Shown here: piece after piece, positions 23,501 to 38,300 of the stretch
Numbering within the stretch: position 1 is the first letter of the stretch
Layout of the letters: every line of letters starts with the position of its first letter
NCBI GenBank assembly: GCA_035041965.1
Contig: JAPYMA010000391.1
Coordinates: 1 to 64,000 of the forward strand
Length of the DNA stretch: 64,000 nucleotides
Source: Anisakis pegreffii
Lineage: Eukaryota; Nematoda; Chromadorea; Rhabditida; Anisakidae
Reading direction: 5' to 3'
Position numbers and translations under genes: made by a program
Notes under the pieces: generated by a model
What the model saw: the letters and a program-made list of their open reading frames with translations, nothing else
The model's database searches: none
Told to the model about the DNA's origin: nothing

Positions 23501-26500
23501 CATCTATGCGAATATATTCATGTAGGTGCAAAAAGCGATGGACGCTCGTGATTGGGACAAAGCAGTAAAATTACGTGGACGTAGTTTTCAACGAAATTTA
23601 GACACGTATCGGTTACTTACCAAACTTCATATTCCGCAAGAAAAAGATAATCTTTCTGCTGGACTTATATTTAATGTTGCCGTCATCAATGTGGGCGCTC
23701 CGGCCGGCGGTCAGTTTGCTTTTATATCGTCAGTATGTGTATTCTTTGCCATCACAATTATTAAGAGACAGCAGCATCCAAGTGCAATATCATTTCTTAA
23801 TTGAGGAATACTAAGTCCATAATGCTTTCTGATATGTTGCATTCTTTCCGTCTTCGTAATGAAGAAGTTGTTTTGAAGGTATGAATGCAGCGGTTCGATC
23901 ATTTGTTCGTATGGCCATCTATCATCACTGCAAAGTTTACGGTGTGCAGAATTCTTTCGAGGGTCTTGCAAAAGGTGATCTCAAGGTTCGCTGTCGTTTT
24001 ATTTAATTTCGAATAATGCTTTCACTGAATTATTTTGCTCTTCTGCAGTCAATACAAAAAATAATCATTCATATAAAACAGGTGAACCATTGATTGAGTT
24101 GAATTTTCATTGTGTCATTGTGAGTGGAGACTGGAGGAATTTTGTGACCCTGTTACGATTGATTGAGATTGTCAAAATTGACGTCTTTCATTTTCCGTTT
24201 ATCAAAGTGTGGTTATTACTCAATATTCGTGTTCCGTCTCTTTTTGTGCGAAGAATGCTCTTCAAATGATTCTTGTTCTTGAAGGAGATGTCATGGAGCG
24301 ATGTTAACAACTGGGTAATGCATGGTGGCTCATTTTTGGGAACACAGAAGCAGTTACCTGAAAAATGGATGCCAGAAATAGCAACTGTACTAGGTAGATT
24401 TAATATTCACGCACTACTGCTTATTGGTGGCTTTGAGGTGGGTATCTTTCATTTACTCTTATCCGTTCCTTCGTTTATTTACATAACTCGGTCCTTCGTA
24501 TGTTGTTCATTTCGACTCGAATCAATAATCAACATTTTATTTCTATTAAGGCATATCATTCATGTCTTCTGCTCTCTCGTGCGCGACCGATTTATCAGTC
24601 GCTACGGATCCCGATTTGCATAATACCGTGCACGATCAGTAACAACATACCTGGCACGTCACTATCTTTGGGTTCTGATACAGCTGTAAACGAAATCTGT
24701 CATATGATCGATAAAATTAAACTGTCAGCGACTGGTACGAAACGTCGTGTATTCATTGTTGAAACAATGGGTGGTTTTTGTGGTTATTTGGCAACACTTT
24801 CTGCTCTTGCTTCTGGTGCTGATAACGCGTACATTTTCGAGGAGAAATTCGGTGTTCTGGACATTCTTGAGGACGTGAAGGTTACTCACTGCATTTCATT
24901 CGTTTTCGCCGTTTAACAAGAATATTTTTCGTTGCTTATCTTTCACTAATTTTGATGCAGTTTCGATTACGGGATATCAGTAGTCTAGATCAATGGTTCT
25001 CACGTTTGGGTGCCCCATTACCCCATTTGACGATCTAGTAGGCCGTCGTTGCCCCCTCCCTCTGATACAAGAACTTACTATTTCTACGTGTAAGGTCAGG
25101 AACAATCAGAAAACCGCTCGGGAAATTTCTTACCGATTTTAAATACAATTTCTGGTATTTTATTGCTCTCAGTTTAATTTGCACGTGGTGGCAGTGAGCC
25201 TTCTTAGAATCATATTTCATGAATCCATCCTAAGTAATGTCAATTCCCCGGATATTCTGGATTGCTTTCCTTAACATTACCATTGCATATGGGAATCGCA
25301 TAGGTTACTTTCAGATGTTGTTAACACGTTCAGGATGGTATTCAACATCGCTGGACTTCCTCTTAGACCGTTGTGTTCCTCATTATTGTAATCGATTATG
25401 ATCGCATGAAAAACTATTGTCTCTGATACACTCACTTCAAACTGATTCAGATGAACTCTCATTCTTTTCAGACGTGTTGTATTCACTCTCATAGCTGTTA
25501 CATGTAACTATCGTTCTCTTGATGAGTTTTTCTCATTCACTTCGTCTCATTTCACTCCACAATTTAAAACAGTTTCTTATTCTGTAGCATATACTATTTT
25601 CTGGATACGTTGACGAGTGTTGACAACCGGAATCAACAATACAGCAGTCGAATATCATTGCTCAACAACGTTCAACAGTCAAATGGTCAATTATAGAGCG
25701 TATTTGATAGAATGAGAATTTGACTTTAATTGTTGAGTGAAATGAATGAGAAATTAGCAAAAGAGAAAACGCTTTTGGTGATAAAAGCTATGAGAGTGAT
25801 TGTAACAGCGAGGAAAGGAATGAAAACTCTGTTAAAAGAAATGAAAACCCTGTTAAAGGACGAGCTAATGATACTCAGAAAATAGGGGAATGAAGAGTGT
25901 TGCCATCAACTAACCACATTTACATATCCGAGTTAAAAAACATCATCACATTGGCGTTTTATCATAAAATAACAACTGTAAGAAATACTAATTTCCTGAC
26001 CCCATCCAATACTTTGTGAAATTACCTAAAATGGGTAATTTCACCCCTTATGAGAACCACTGGTCTAGATCGATGAAACTGTAAAATTTCAATTGTTGTG
26101 TGATTATACATGCGATCAAATCTTATTCCAAGTACTCAACTCGAAAATTAATTAATCATATGTTGATTGATCTGTGAGAAGTGTTGATCGCGACAGTCTA
26201 TTTATGTTTGCATTTATTTTCTCGTCATAGGTAATTACAAGGAAGATGCAAAGGGGTGTTCAACGCTACTTGATCATACGCTGTGAACTTGCCAATAAAA
26301 ATTATACGACTGATTTCGTGAAACAACTTTTTGCTGAGGAAGGAAAAGGCGCCTTTTCCACAAGGTTGTGTTTCGCTGTTTTCTTTTGGTATCTTTTAGT
26401 ATCCAATTCAAAGTCAGTACAGTTTTCGAGAAAGGAAACTAATGAATCCTTGAACGTCATCGGTTGGCTTGTTCTTTCATACCACCTATCGTTGAGTTTG

Positions 26501-27396
26501 GATTCCGGGTGTTTTTATCGTGAAGTTCGCAATATCCTTGAGCTGTTTTTTCATCATACTTGAATGATTTTTAGTGGCTTGACGTGGCTGTTTGTTAATT
26601 GATATTTTCTGCGCTGTGGAACTCTCCAAAGTCTGCAAATGAAGCCTATTTTCGATTTTGAGTGGATACATGCTTATTTCATCCGTTTTTAGGGGGTGAA
26701 TGCATTACTGTTATCGTGGTAGGGTAGTCAAAAAATTAAAAGAAAAAAATTATTTGAATAGAAGTTAGAATTGCAAAACTCTTTAATGTACAAAACGGGT
26801 TCTTATTACTGAGCCCATTATTTTGGTGGCATTTATACGATGGTATTGCATTCTCGTCATTATTTCAGCGGTGTTTATTTCATACAGTTTTTAGAACAAA
26901 CGTTTTGGGTCATGCCCAGCAAGGAGGAAGTCCGACACCGTTCGATCGTAACCTGGGTACGAAACTAGCATCTCGTGCGCTCGAATATCTTGTTACACAA
27001 GCCAAAGAAAATTACAATCGAGAAAAACAAACTGTGTCAGCCACCAAACCTGATACTGCTACGCTTCTCGGTTTGCGCGTGAGTATTTATAATGGCTTCT
27101 GTTTCATCGTATCTTTACAACTCTCACTGCTTGAAGTGGAAGGGTCTATTTTCCCGGATATACAGTGTGCAAAATGTTTAGAGAAGGCATGAATATGATT
27201 CATCTCATTCCAGGGTCGACGAGTTGTTTTCACGCCGGTGGAGGACTTAGCTGGTGAAACCGATTTCGAGCATCGTCTCCCGAAAGAGCAATGGTGGTTG
27301 AAAGTTCGACCGTTATTAAGAATCCTCGCTCAGCACGATTCCACTTATGAAGCGGAATCAAAGGCCGTTCCTGAGTGTGAAGGCGAAATCAATTGA
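20577..27396 (+). CDS. pfk-1: ATP-dependent 6-phosphofructokinase
   Basis: Cytosolic glycolytic enzyme converting fructose 6-phosphate and ATP to fructose 1,6-bisphosphate. Fourteen exons: 20577-20784, 20927-21082, 21481-21591, 21859-21977, 22112-22258, 22520-22735, 23060-23296, 23526-23709, 23879-23985, 24285-24437, 24551-24880, 26231-26364, 26895-27078, 27214-27396. Phases agree and give 822 aa, the usual size for the duplicated eukaryotic enzyme. The N-half is catalytic: [11 protein letters not shown] at ~63-73, GGDGS at ~157-161, [11 protein letters not shown] with the catalytic Asp at ~207, [10 protein letters not shown], and GHVQRGG at ~337-343. The C-half starts near [10 protein letters not shown] (~453) and has [16 protein letters not shown] in place of the catalytic Asp motif, as in the regulatory half of the family. 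The N-terminal [11 protein letters not shown] (~31-41) looks like the regulatory phosphosite known from Ascaris. Intron 4 appears to be GC-AG. The exon 6 donor (GTACAT) was chosen by homology. Intron 11 carries a hAT-type insertion. Confidence 0.96.
21270..21335. repeat. Short telomere-like block in a PFK intron
   Basis: CAGGCATAAGACTCAGCG and GTAAGCCTAAGGAATAGAC in intron 2 of PFK contain one or two TTAGGC-type units plus variants. It is much weaker than the 5402 block and may be chance. Confidence 0.3.
24991..26062. mobile_element. Non-autonomous hAT-type transposon in PFK intron 11
   Basis: The 1072-bp insert starts CAATGGTTCTCAC and ends ATGAGAACCACTG, whose reverse complement is CAGTGGTTCTCAT, the familiar hAT-type terminus. 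Subterminal GGGTGCCCCATTACCCC and GGGTAATTTCACCCC are also inverted. The flanks carry a perfect 8-bp duplication, GTCTAGAT, at 24983-24990 and 26063-26070. No transposase frame is visible, so mobility would need enzyme supplied from elsewhere. It enlarges the intron from about 0.28 to 1.35 kb, and the PFK frame on both sides stays intact. Confidence 0.92.
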
Positions 27397-29969
<2,573 letters not shown>

Positions 29970-30020
29970 TTGATAGGAATAAAATAGTGACAATATAAAC
30001 TATTAATAAACACATTTTGT

Positions 30021-32146
30021 TCACAACCTGCACTGCTCTATACAAACAATACGTGATCGCGGTGTTAATTGATGCATATGAAGGGATCCATCCGGTGCCA
30101 AACGTGATAACGTCACAGGAAACTTCAATGAATAAATTTTAAAATTGTATTATTCATTAAATTGGGTATCTTTTTTGTGAACATACGGCCGTGTGAAAAC
30201 ATGAATGACTGAGCTGAATAGAATCAACAAATCTACTTGATTGTCCGCTTGCAGTTTTACACATGAAGATCATATGCGAAAATATGAAAGAAATTCATTC
30301 AAGTATGTACCTGCCACGGTTGACATCCATTGAGCGCACGATCACCGTATACATCATTCGTGGCAAGCGGACGTGAGAATCGAGCTTGTAAGACTCCATT
30401 GTTGATGGATGACATCTCCGTTTTGACGTTTTGTCTTTGGTCTGGCCACGGACTTCGAATTCCGAATACAGATTCATCATTGACACTTACTCGGGAATTG
30501 ATCAGCCGCACAACGATTACATCCAGTCCAGATCGCTGAAATCATATTTCACTGAATTTGAATTAGAAATTCATTGAATTGAATCATGAAATTTTGAAAT
30601 AATCTGAAGCCATTATGAAACAATATACTGCTTTTAATAGCGTACTCTTCATTTTCAAAATTCTCGTAGACCGTGATTATTCAAAAAATCGAGTTGTTTT
30701 AGTGATTGTAATCGACCGAATTTCGACTTTGACAATTCCTTCAGAAGGAAAAATTCTTGTTCGACTACTGTCATTAGCACATCTTCATAACTCACCTTGA
30801 TGAAAGAATTCGTTCGCTAAGTGTGAATCAATCGCTCTACTCGGCATTTCCCTATCCGTCACAGATTGATGCAGAATATTGTTCAGGAATGAACGATGCA
30901 TAAAGTCTATTTGATATGATCATCTTTAAGTAGCTGATACACATCACAGTAACATAAGTGGGTGTCAGGTTTTGAGTGTTTCTTTCTCATGTAAACACTG
31001 CCAATGGCATTAGAATGTTTTAAGTTTTTCTGACAGTGCGTGGCTTCAACTGATAGAAAAATGGATATATGTATGCGATGAAGAATGAAGTAATGCATAT
31101 CACATTATAACTGATGAGTATGCTGAGAGATGCGAATTTATCATTGTTTTTAGTGGGGATTGTCCAGGAAGGGAGAAATGTTCAAAAGAGAACGAAGGAG
31201 AACAGTAAGGAAATATGAAACACACCGAGTTCTGCAATCTGCTACCCCATTACATTGTTTAGGTATCGCCGTAACTCATTTGAGGTGATCAATATCAATG
31301 TCTAACGTGATCAGTGAACGATTCATTCACCACTATTGTTGAGTAACTAAGACGGGCTTGAAGTTAGGAGAATTTCTAAGACTTCTTAAAAAGGTTTTGG
31401 TATTGAAAGGTATTGAGAAATTGCCCACTAAAAGGTATTGAGAAATTACCCACTAAAAATAATTCATGTATCAATGTATATTATCTGATTACAAACGAAC
31501 CGAAAAAAATGGATAGCTAATGGTGAACTAATGATTGGATTTCTTTCTTTCGTTTAACAAAACGTCTTGTGGTCAATGAAGCAACCAATTTATCAAGCCA
31601 ATCGCTCTGTTTGAAACAGCAAATCCACCTGTTTCAATAAATGAATAGTTAAACCTCTATTTTGGAAAAAAAATATACCATTGAGCTGCCGAATGCAACT
31701 CCCGTCCACCCACTTGATCCATACGGCAAATCTTTTAGCGTTAACTGAAAGTGGACTACTTGTGCGCTGTCCAAATACCATTCTAATCCATACGCTCCCT
31801 CACGGAATCGACAAACTGCCGAACGAGCTCCTTTAAAAAATTACTGAATAGTAACTCCTTTAAATAGTCACATTTGCTTCTTTGCAATTCATGAACTTTT
31901 TAAGTGGACAAGTATTCTAAAAGCAATCGTTTTTCTCGGAATTGTTGGATGCTATGAATAACGCAAAAATAGCCTGTTAAATTTGATGATGCATCGTAAT
32001 AGTGGATAAAATTTGGAAAAGTAAAAAGATCCGAACTGAACAATTTGGAGATCATTGATAAGAAACACAAAAGTAGACCATATCACCGTACCTTGTAGAA
32101 AAAGAGGAAATGCAATGAGAATGAAGAAGACGTTAAAACTGGGCAT
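30021..32146 (-). CDS. Small secreted DOMON-domain protein
   Basis: Exons in transcript order: 32146-32092, 31830-31679, 30535-30311, 30122-30021. Phases (1, 0, 0) agree and give 177 aa. The first exon is a hydrophobic signal peptide (MPSFNVFFILIAFPLFLQ), with cleavage probably near the exon 1-2 junction. The rest is one DOMON beta-sandwich. Visible features are YGLEWYLD near its start, GSSGWTGVAFG, LDVIVVRLINSRVSV, ARFSRPLATND followed by LNGCQPWQ, and a closing HMHQLTPRSRIVCIEQC. The family binds haem or sugars in extracellular proteins. Here there is no cytochrome b561, monooxygenase or GPI segment, so the product is probably a free secreted DOMON protein. Substrate is unknown. It is convergent with PFK. 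Confidence 0.82.
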
Positions 32147-32346
32147 CACCAACAAGGAGATGAGAGTAATTCGAAATGCGTCTCTTATTCCAACACGAGA
32201 CGTTTGTACGAAAATGGCTCCTCCACTAATGCATATAACTTTTGGAATGTTTCTGTGTAACCAGTGAACGAACTAAATCAGAAATTGTATACAATGAAAT
32301 GCTGTTGTGTTGATAAAACGTTTATAGACATATGTATGGTTTCTTA

Positions 32347-32463
32347 ATTGGATTCGCAGGATCCACATCCTCATCTGGGCTTCCCAGTTTCAGTTCTTAT
32401 TGGATGCCTCTTTTTAATTTACATGTTCACGTTGCAGTCAACACGACAACAAACACATCAAAA
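32347..32463 (+). other. Possible single exon encoding a membrane helix
   Basis: Between a CGCAG acceptor and a CCCGG/GTGAGG donor, one frame reads HLGFPVSVLIGCLFLIYMFT followed by a basic tail, consistent with a transmembrane segment. No neighbouring exons could be joined and another frame is also open here, so this is only a candidate exon of an unrecognised plus-strand gene. Confidence 0.2.
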
Positions 32464-32659
32464 GACCCGGGTGAGGAATCGCACTTTGCACGTACGTATT
32501 CTACGTCGAAGACAAAAAACGATAAATGCTTTAACGGATTGATTTACAATCTCCTCATCAAGCAAGGGAATACTGAAATGCTAGGAAAGATAGCTGAAGT
32601 AATACAAACAAAATCACATCTATGGAACACAACTGTCATGGCGAGCAATTAGATGATGT

Positions 32660-35300
32660 AAACTGTGCGGGGAGTTTGTAAATAGATTTGGAAAGGACAT
32701 GCAATGGACTGATGGTGTACTGGGGTTACTTCGTGCTTCGATGATCCGATGAGCTTAGAGGGTGTGCATTCAATTCCATAGCGATCCAACTGTTTGTTGA
32801 ATTTCGATGCTGTTTTTAGAGAAATTTGAAAAACAGGGAGAAAAGTGAAGAGGGCTCAGTTTCAACACACTGAAACAAGTTCGAGGTATTTTATCGAATG
32901 ATGATGAATTAATGAAGTGATGAGGCGTGAAGTAGAAATGTTTGTGACAGGGATGAATGGTTAAATGCTGAATATATGGCATGCAAACGATAATATTGGA
33001 TCAAGTGTTGTATTGAGTAGATTACACATTTGCGAGACAATTCACTGATGATTGAAAGAATGCGAATTGCAATCAACTGAAACATTTATTCATTTAAGAA
33101 ACATATCGCAATCAACAAACCGTGTCGAATGACACTATAAAACCCGTTAATTTTATTACGCTCAAAAATGGTTTCCTTTTAATATACGTATTATAATGGT
33201 TTGACACATACGTAACATTAAGGTCACACTTCTTTCAACTGCAATAATGATTTGGTGCAGTCAAAAATTACAATTCTAATGAATAGTTGATATTGGTCTA
33301 TGCACATGAAAAAACGGATGACTAACATAAGTGCGCGTGGCATAAGCGCATTCAACATAAATACGTCTCGATAAAAGCCTCTCGATAGAAGGGTAAGGTT
33401 CTATTGCTGCGCACTTTTGCCAATCTTCCAAACACCGTTCAGCAACCATCAAGTTCCTTACAGTTTCATTCAAGACTACAAAAGTGAAAGGCTCCGACTG
33501 ATTCGAATGAAAAACAAGATAAAAATTGAATAGACTGAACAATACTGAAGTATGATTCGAATAAAAACATGAAGGTACCGTTTTTACAAAAACATGAACA
33601 ACCTTGTGCAAACGACAATCATAAGTGTATTGTCGAAAGTACAGCAATAATACTGATTATATGAGCATGCTGACGCAAATGACAGTTCTTAATTAGCATT
33701 GGAAACAAAGTTTAAACACGGTACTCATCAGACCATCGTGAGGAAAATTTTGGTTAGGTGGAGAAGACAATTAGTTCAGAATTTGTTTACGGGAGTTATT
33801 TTGTTAAGAATAAAAAACATAAGATGGTCGTTCAATCTCAGAAGTTAAATGATCAGTAGAAATTGGCATCGCTCAGATGAATTCGACAAAACTGGATTCG
33901 TCGATCATTCAGTTGAAAGATTGTTCGTCTACAATTTTTGACATGAATGATGAAATTTGAAGGAAAATTGAGAGTGGCCCTGCACTAGGAATATAAATCA
34001 TCTTCAGAACAAAGTAGCTTCACAAAAGTAAATCTTCAGTTTTATCGGATATCAAGAAATAAGTGACGGATGAGATAATCCGAACTGGTAATGACAACCG
34101 AGCAAAATTTCATGCCGGTCGGAATCACACCGATCAGGCTTTTCAACATTTCGACAATCGGAATAGTTCTGTCGGAATCAAACCGAATTTACATTTCAAC
34201 ATTCCAACAATCGAAATTCCGACTGACTGTCGGAATAGTTCAGTCGGAATCCGAATGTCGCTAGTCCGACCAAAATTTGTCGGATTTTTTGGAGCGACTG
34301 TCGGTCGGATGCGAGCTGAATACATTTGGTTCTGAAAATTCGGTTTGTAGTGCAGAATATTTCTAAAAGTGAGGTCTGAAATACGCATTTTCTAATGGAT
34401 CAAAATTGGAACTTTTAAAAAACAGATTCATTTTCAACATGTAGTCATCTAAAATGAGAAAGAAGCATGAAAGACCATGAATTCTGAAAGAAACAAATGA
34501 AGTCAGCACGTATAGTGAGGACAATATGAACGATTTCAGCATGAAAAGAGAGTGGAAAGATCAATTACTATATTATGTCATTTGCCCGATGAATGTGTAA
34601 AATGCACGCGATGGTGAATGAGAAACAAAAACATCGAAGCTGATGATTGCGAAGAGTTATCGCGCAATTTCAGATGAGTTATCTTAATCCGCAAAAATCG
34701 ATCATTGACAATGAATCAGAGAAAACGATCGTGAAAGAGTGCTGGTTATTATATGACCATTTTCAAGACGTGAGAACCAGTTATAGCAGACAATAAAATG
34801 AGTAACAGTGAACAGTAGTAGTAAAAACTTCCCACTAAATGATTGATGGAGCAAGTTGCTCAAATTCCCTTCCATTTCAGCTTTAAGACTACCACAATAA
34901 GGTGTAGTGAAATCAAATTTATTCACTATAAAACAATGAAATATAGACACTGTGAAACCACCTGAATGGCAGTCGATAGATTAGTCGATTAGACCAATCG
35001 ATAAGGTACTGAAGAAACAGTAGGAGTATTAAAATAAAGATAAATATAGAGATGGCACTTCGGTAATACAATAAGATATTGTTATTGCTATTGCAATGAA
35101 TCAATAGTAGATCAATGCTTAAAAGAGATCTGGACCACGCCGAGTTGATTGCTTATGGCGAAGCGAATAATCGGGACTTTGCGAACGAATTATAGACTTT
35201 TTGTGCTTCAGTCCAACATCCAGCTTAAATTTGATCAGATTACTTATTATTTTCCAATGGTTGATTCATTCACTAAGGTCGCTGATTCATCGTAAACGTT
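32660..35300. other. Spacer between DOMON and Kir genes, with unassigned reading frame
   Basis: No recognised gene. The longest frame is minus 33276-33647. Its core follows a CGAATCAG acceptor-like site and reads SEPFTFVVLNETVRNLMVAE, then RCLEDWQKC, with four cysteines in the segment. It could be an exon of an unknown protein. The segment 34060-34335 holds a degenerate TCGGAAT repeat. Confidence 0.35.
34060..34335. repeat. Degenerate TCGGAAT repeat cluster
   Basis: Units such as ATCGGAATAGTTCTGTCGGAAT, shortened or varied, recur several times together with TTCAACATTYCRACAATCG. Small palindromes such as TCCGACTGACTGTCGGA are included. It looks like a decayed tandem array or foldback element. 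The plus-strand frame through it is not considered a gene. Confidence 0.6.
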
Positions 35301-35306
35301 AAAGTG

Positions 35307-38300
35307 TTATTTCACACAAAGAAAACTAATAATCCATCTCACTGTGATTGTATTATCGTATTCTTCATCCTCATCGTCAGTTTCAATCCTAACTCTTTGT
35401 ATTATTCCATCGTTCTCTTTGACATCAGCAATTGATAAGCGATTATTCATCGTTTTATGAGAATGGAAAGAAACTTTTGACGATGTTCCACTCGATTCGG
35501 ATCCAATTCTTGGAACCACTTGATACGCATCTTCGGGATTTAATCCAGCCGCCTCAAAAATGCAACCGTTTCAAACTATTCAAGCGATCAGAAATGAATA
35601 TGAATTCATTTCTTAATTTATAATTCACCTCACGATGCGACATAAACTTCCAAAAATAATGTTACATATAACTTATATGTTTACCCTCATTTCATCAAGT
35701 TCCTTTGCTGAACATGTTGGTGTATCGACGTCGTATACGTTGTGAAACTTCCCAAAATCGATCCTATATTCACCGTTTTCCCTCTGATAAGTGACAAGCT
35801 TCTCGAACCTAAAAATAGCGATCCAGAGTAATATTATTGCCTAACGCGCCACTACTCTTGCAGTACTCATGAATGAATTTCTATTATCAATGCACCTAAC
35901 TAACAGCAACTGTTACATATCACTCTATAAAGCGTAAAATGCTCGATATCATTTCAACTTTTCTGTTTGCCTTTGCAACAACGAATTTTCTATGATCATA
36001 CGACACTTCAATGGTATAGAAAGATACCTTTACCAGAACACTTTATTAGCGTTTAGCATCTATGTTTAAAGTCCCCTTCCTGTTTGCAGCACCAGCTGGT
36101 GATCATGAATTTGAAAGAAATTAAGTCAGTAATATGTGCTGCAAGCAGGAAGGGAGCCTTGAACATAGATGCTAAATCATGAATCTGGTGATCATGAATT
36201 CGAATTTGAACACAGAGTCTGAGGCCGAATTACAACTTGATAAGGTTATTCTCACGTTATACTTTAAAGCAATCAGTTCTTTTAACGGATCAGTTGAAGT
36301 CAACCAATTTCAATATCTGAAAAAACCTTCTGCCTCATCTAAGGGAATTTCTTCAACACGAAGAATTCGTGAATATTCTTCAGCGATTAAACTGATCCAT
36401 CAATGTACTTCCATCATGATGAGAGAAAACAACTATGCAATTCAGTTGAATCCCGTATTTTGATTCCCTTCTACACCGGCACTAATCACTCGAAATACGT
36501 CGCCAAAGGTCTCGACGAATTCTTCAGATTACCAGTCATGTCATAGCTCCGAAATCAAAGGTATTGAATACTACCAACCTTTTACCCCATAAAATTTCAT
36601 TTGGAAGATAGCTGGTGCGTGCTTGTGTTGTTGAACCAACCGACTCGACAACTCCTTCCAAAATAGCAATGATTTCGAATCTAGATGTTTCCAGAGTTTC
36701 TTTGCTCACATCATACAGTGGACTGTTCTCATCAATTTCATGACATATTGTAATAGGCCAAATAACGAAAACACGGTCGAGGCCATCGTCATAACCGACA
36801 TCCATATCGAACTGATGAAACGGTAGCAATTCCCCTTCGTATGTTATACACTTCTTTATCATCTGAACAAACTCATCTTTATAAGACGTTATCATTCAAC
36901 CTGTCAACAATATGAACAGCTCACTTTGGCTGAATCAAAATGGCTGTCACAAAGCAGATCGCTTACCTGCAAACGAACATGAGCTTCGGCTAAAGAACTT
37001 TTCCTCATATCACCCACCCTGAACAGTAAGCACAGCTTTCCATCTCGCATACAAATAACAGCGTTTTTGCTAGAATTAATTGTTATAATATTGGAGAAAT
37101 ATTATTGATGTGACGTAAGACTGATCACGTGCTGAATTTTATAACGTGACCAATTATTTGCATAAATATTGCAATATGATAGTCTCGAGTTTGATCGTCT
37201 TGAGCAGTAAAAATTATTTTAGAAATGATCGTACGCTGATATGAAATCATCAAGTAAACTTTAACTTTGTGTAATATTCAATCAGTAACCATGAATTTCT
37301 TAAAATCGTTAAAAACATATCCATAAACGTCGTCCACAGTTAATCAGAATTCCGAATTATCAACCAATCAGTTTAGAAAGTGCCAATGATAATTATGATC
37401 GTTATTAATCGCAGTTAGTGGTTCTCACAGAGAGAAAAAAATTGATGGTGTTGTGTGGAAAAATTGAGGAGATTTGCTTTGAAATTCATTGTTGATTGAA
37501 TTCTTTCACACAAATTTTCCACAATTGTTCATTAATGCTTTCAAAATGTTTGTTTAATCCAAAGAAATTATTTCCTTCGCTAGCACCGACGAATTCTTGA
37601 CAGCAAACTCCTTGATCATTGGAGCAATTCCCCAAATTGGACCAATCCCTGGGACCGGGAATGGCTGCCTGTCACAAGGGCAAAGAAAGGCACAGGGCAC
37701 GATAGCATGAAAACCACTGACGTAAATGAACGTGATAAAGGACCACCCACCTGAACAAAATTGTTGCAGCGCGTTTAATCGGTCGAGCGAGTTTAGCGAA
37801 TATGACACCGGCCATTAAAGTTTGACACATGACTCCGAGCATGAACTGAAGGCACATTGTGACAATAACCAGTGGACATTCGGAAGTGGGATATCTGAAA
37901 ATGAGTAAATATTACGACCGCTCTTTGATGCTCAAACGCAAAGTGAACTTCTAACGTTACAGTTTGTGCGCATTTTCGAGATTTACATCCAAAATTTCAA
38001 ACGTGAATCGACAGCGCTCATAATTGTCTGAATTCAAAGCACTTCGTCGCTCGGAAGAAAATACTGAATCACCTGAATCCATATCCAATGGTCGTTTGAG
38101 TTGTGAATGAAAACAGGAAAATATTAATGTTGCTATTAGCGTTCATTATACAAGGCTTCCATTCAGTATCATTGAGATGATCGAAATCGCCATGCGACAA
38201 GATAATCAGGTAGTAAAGGACGAAAAAGAAACTCCACGAAATAAGGAATGACATCGCAAAAAAGAGTAACGACCATCGCCATTTTACTTCAATTACTGTG

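Noticed and set aside
30790..30900. Minus-strand frame ending at a good GTGAGT donor, first considered as a DOMON exon
   Set aside because: Its phase does not fit the next exon, while 31830-31679 supplies the missing start of the DOMON domain in phase.
37554..37857. Minus-strand frames overlapping Kir exon 3 and its intron
   Set aside because: They are out-of-frame or intron read-through; the M2-coding frame with consistent splice phases explains the exon.
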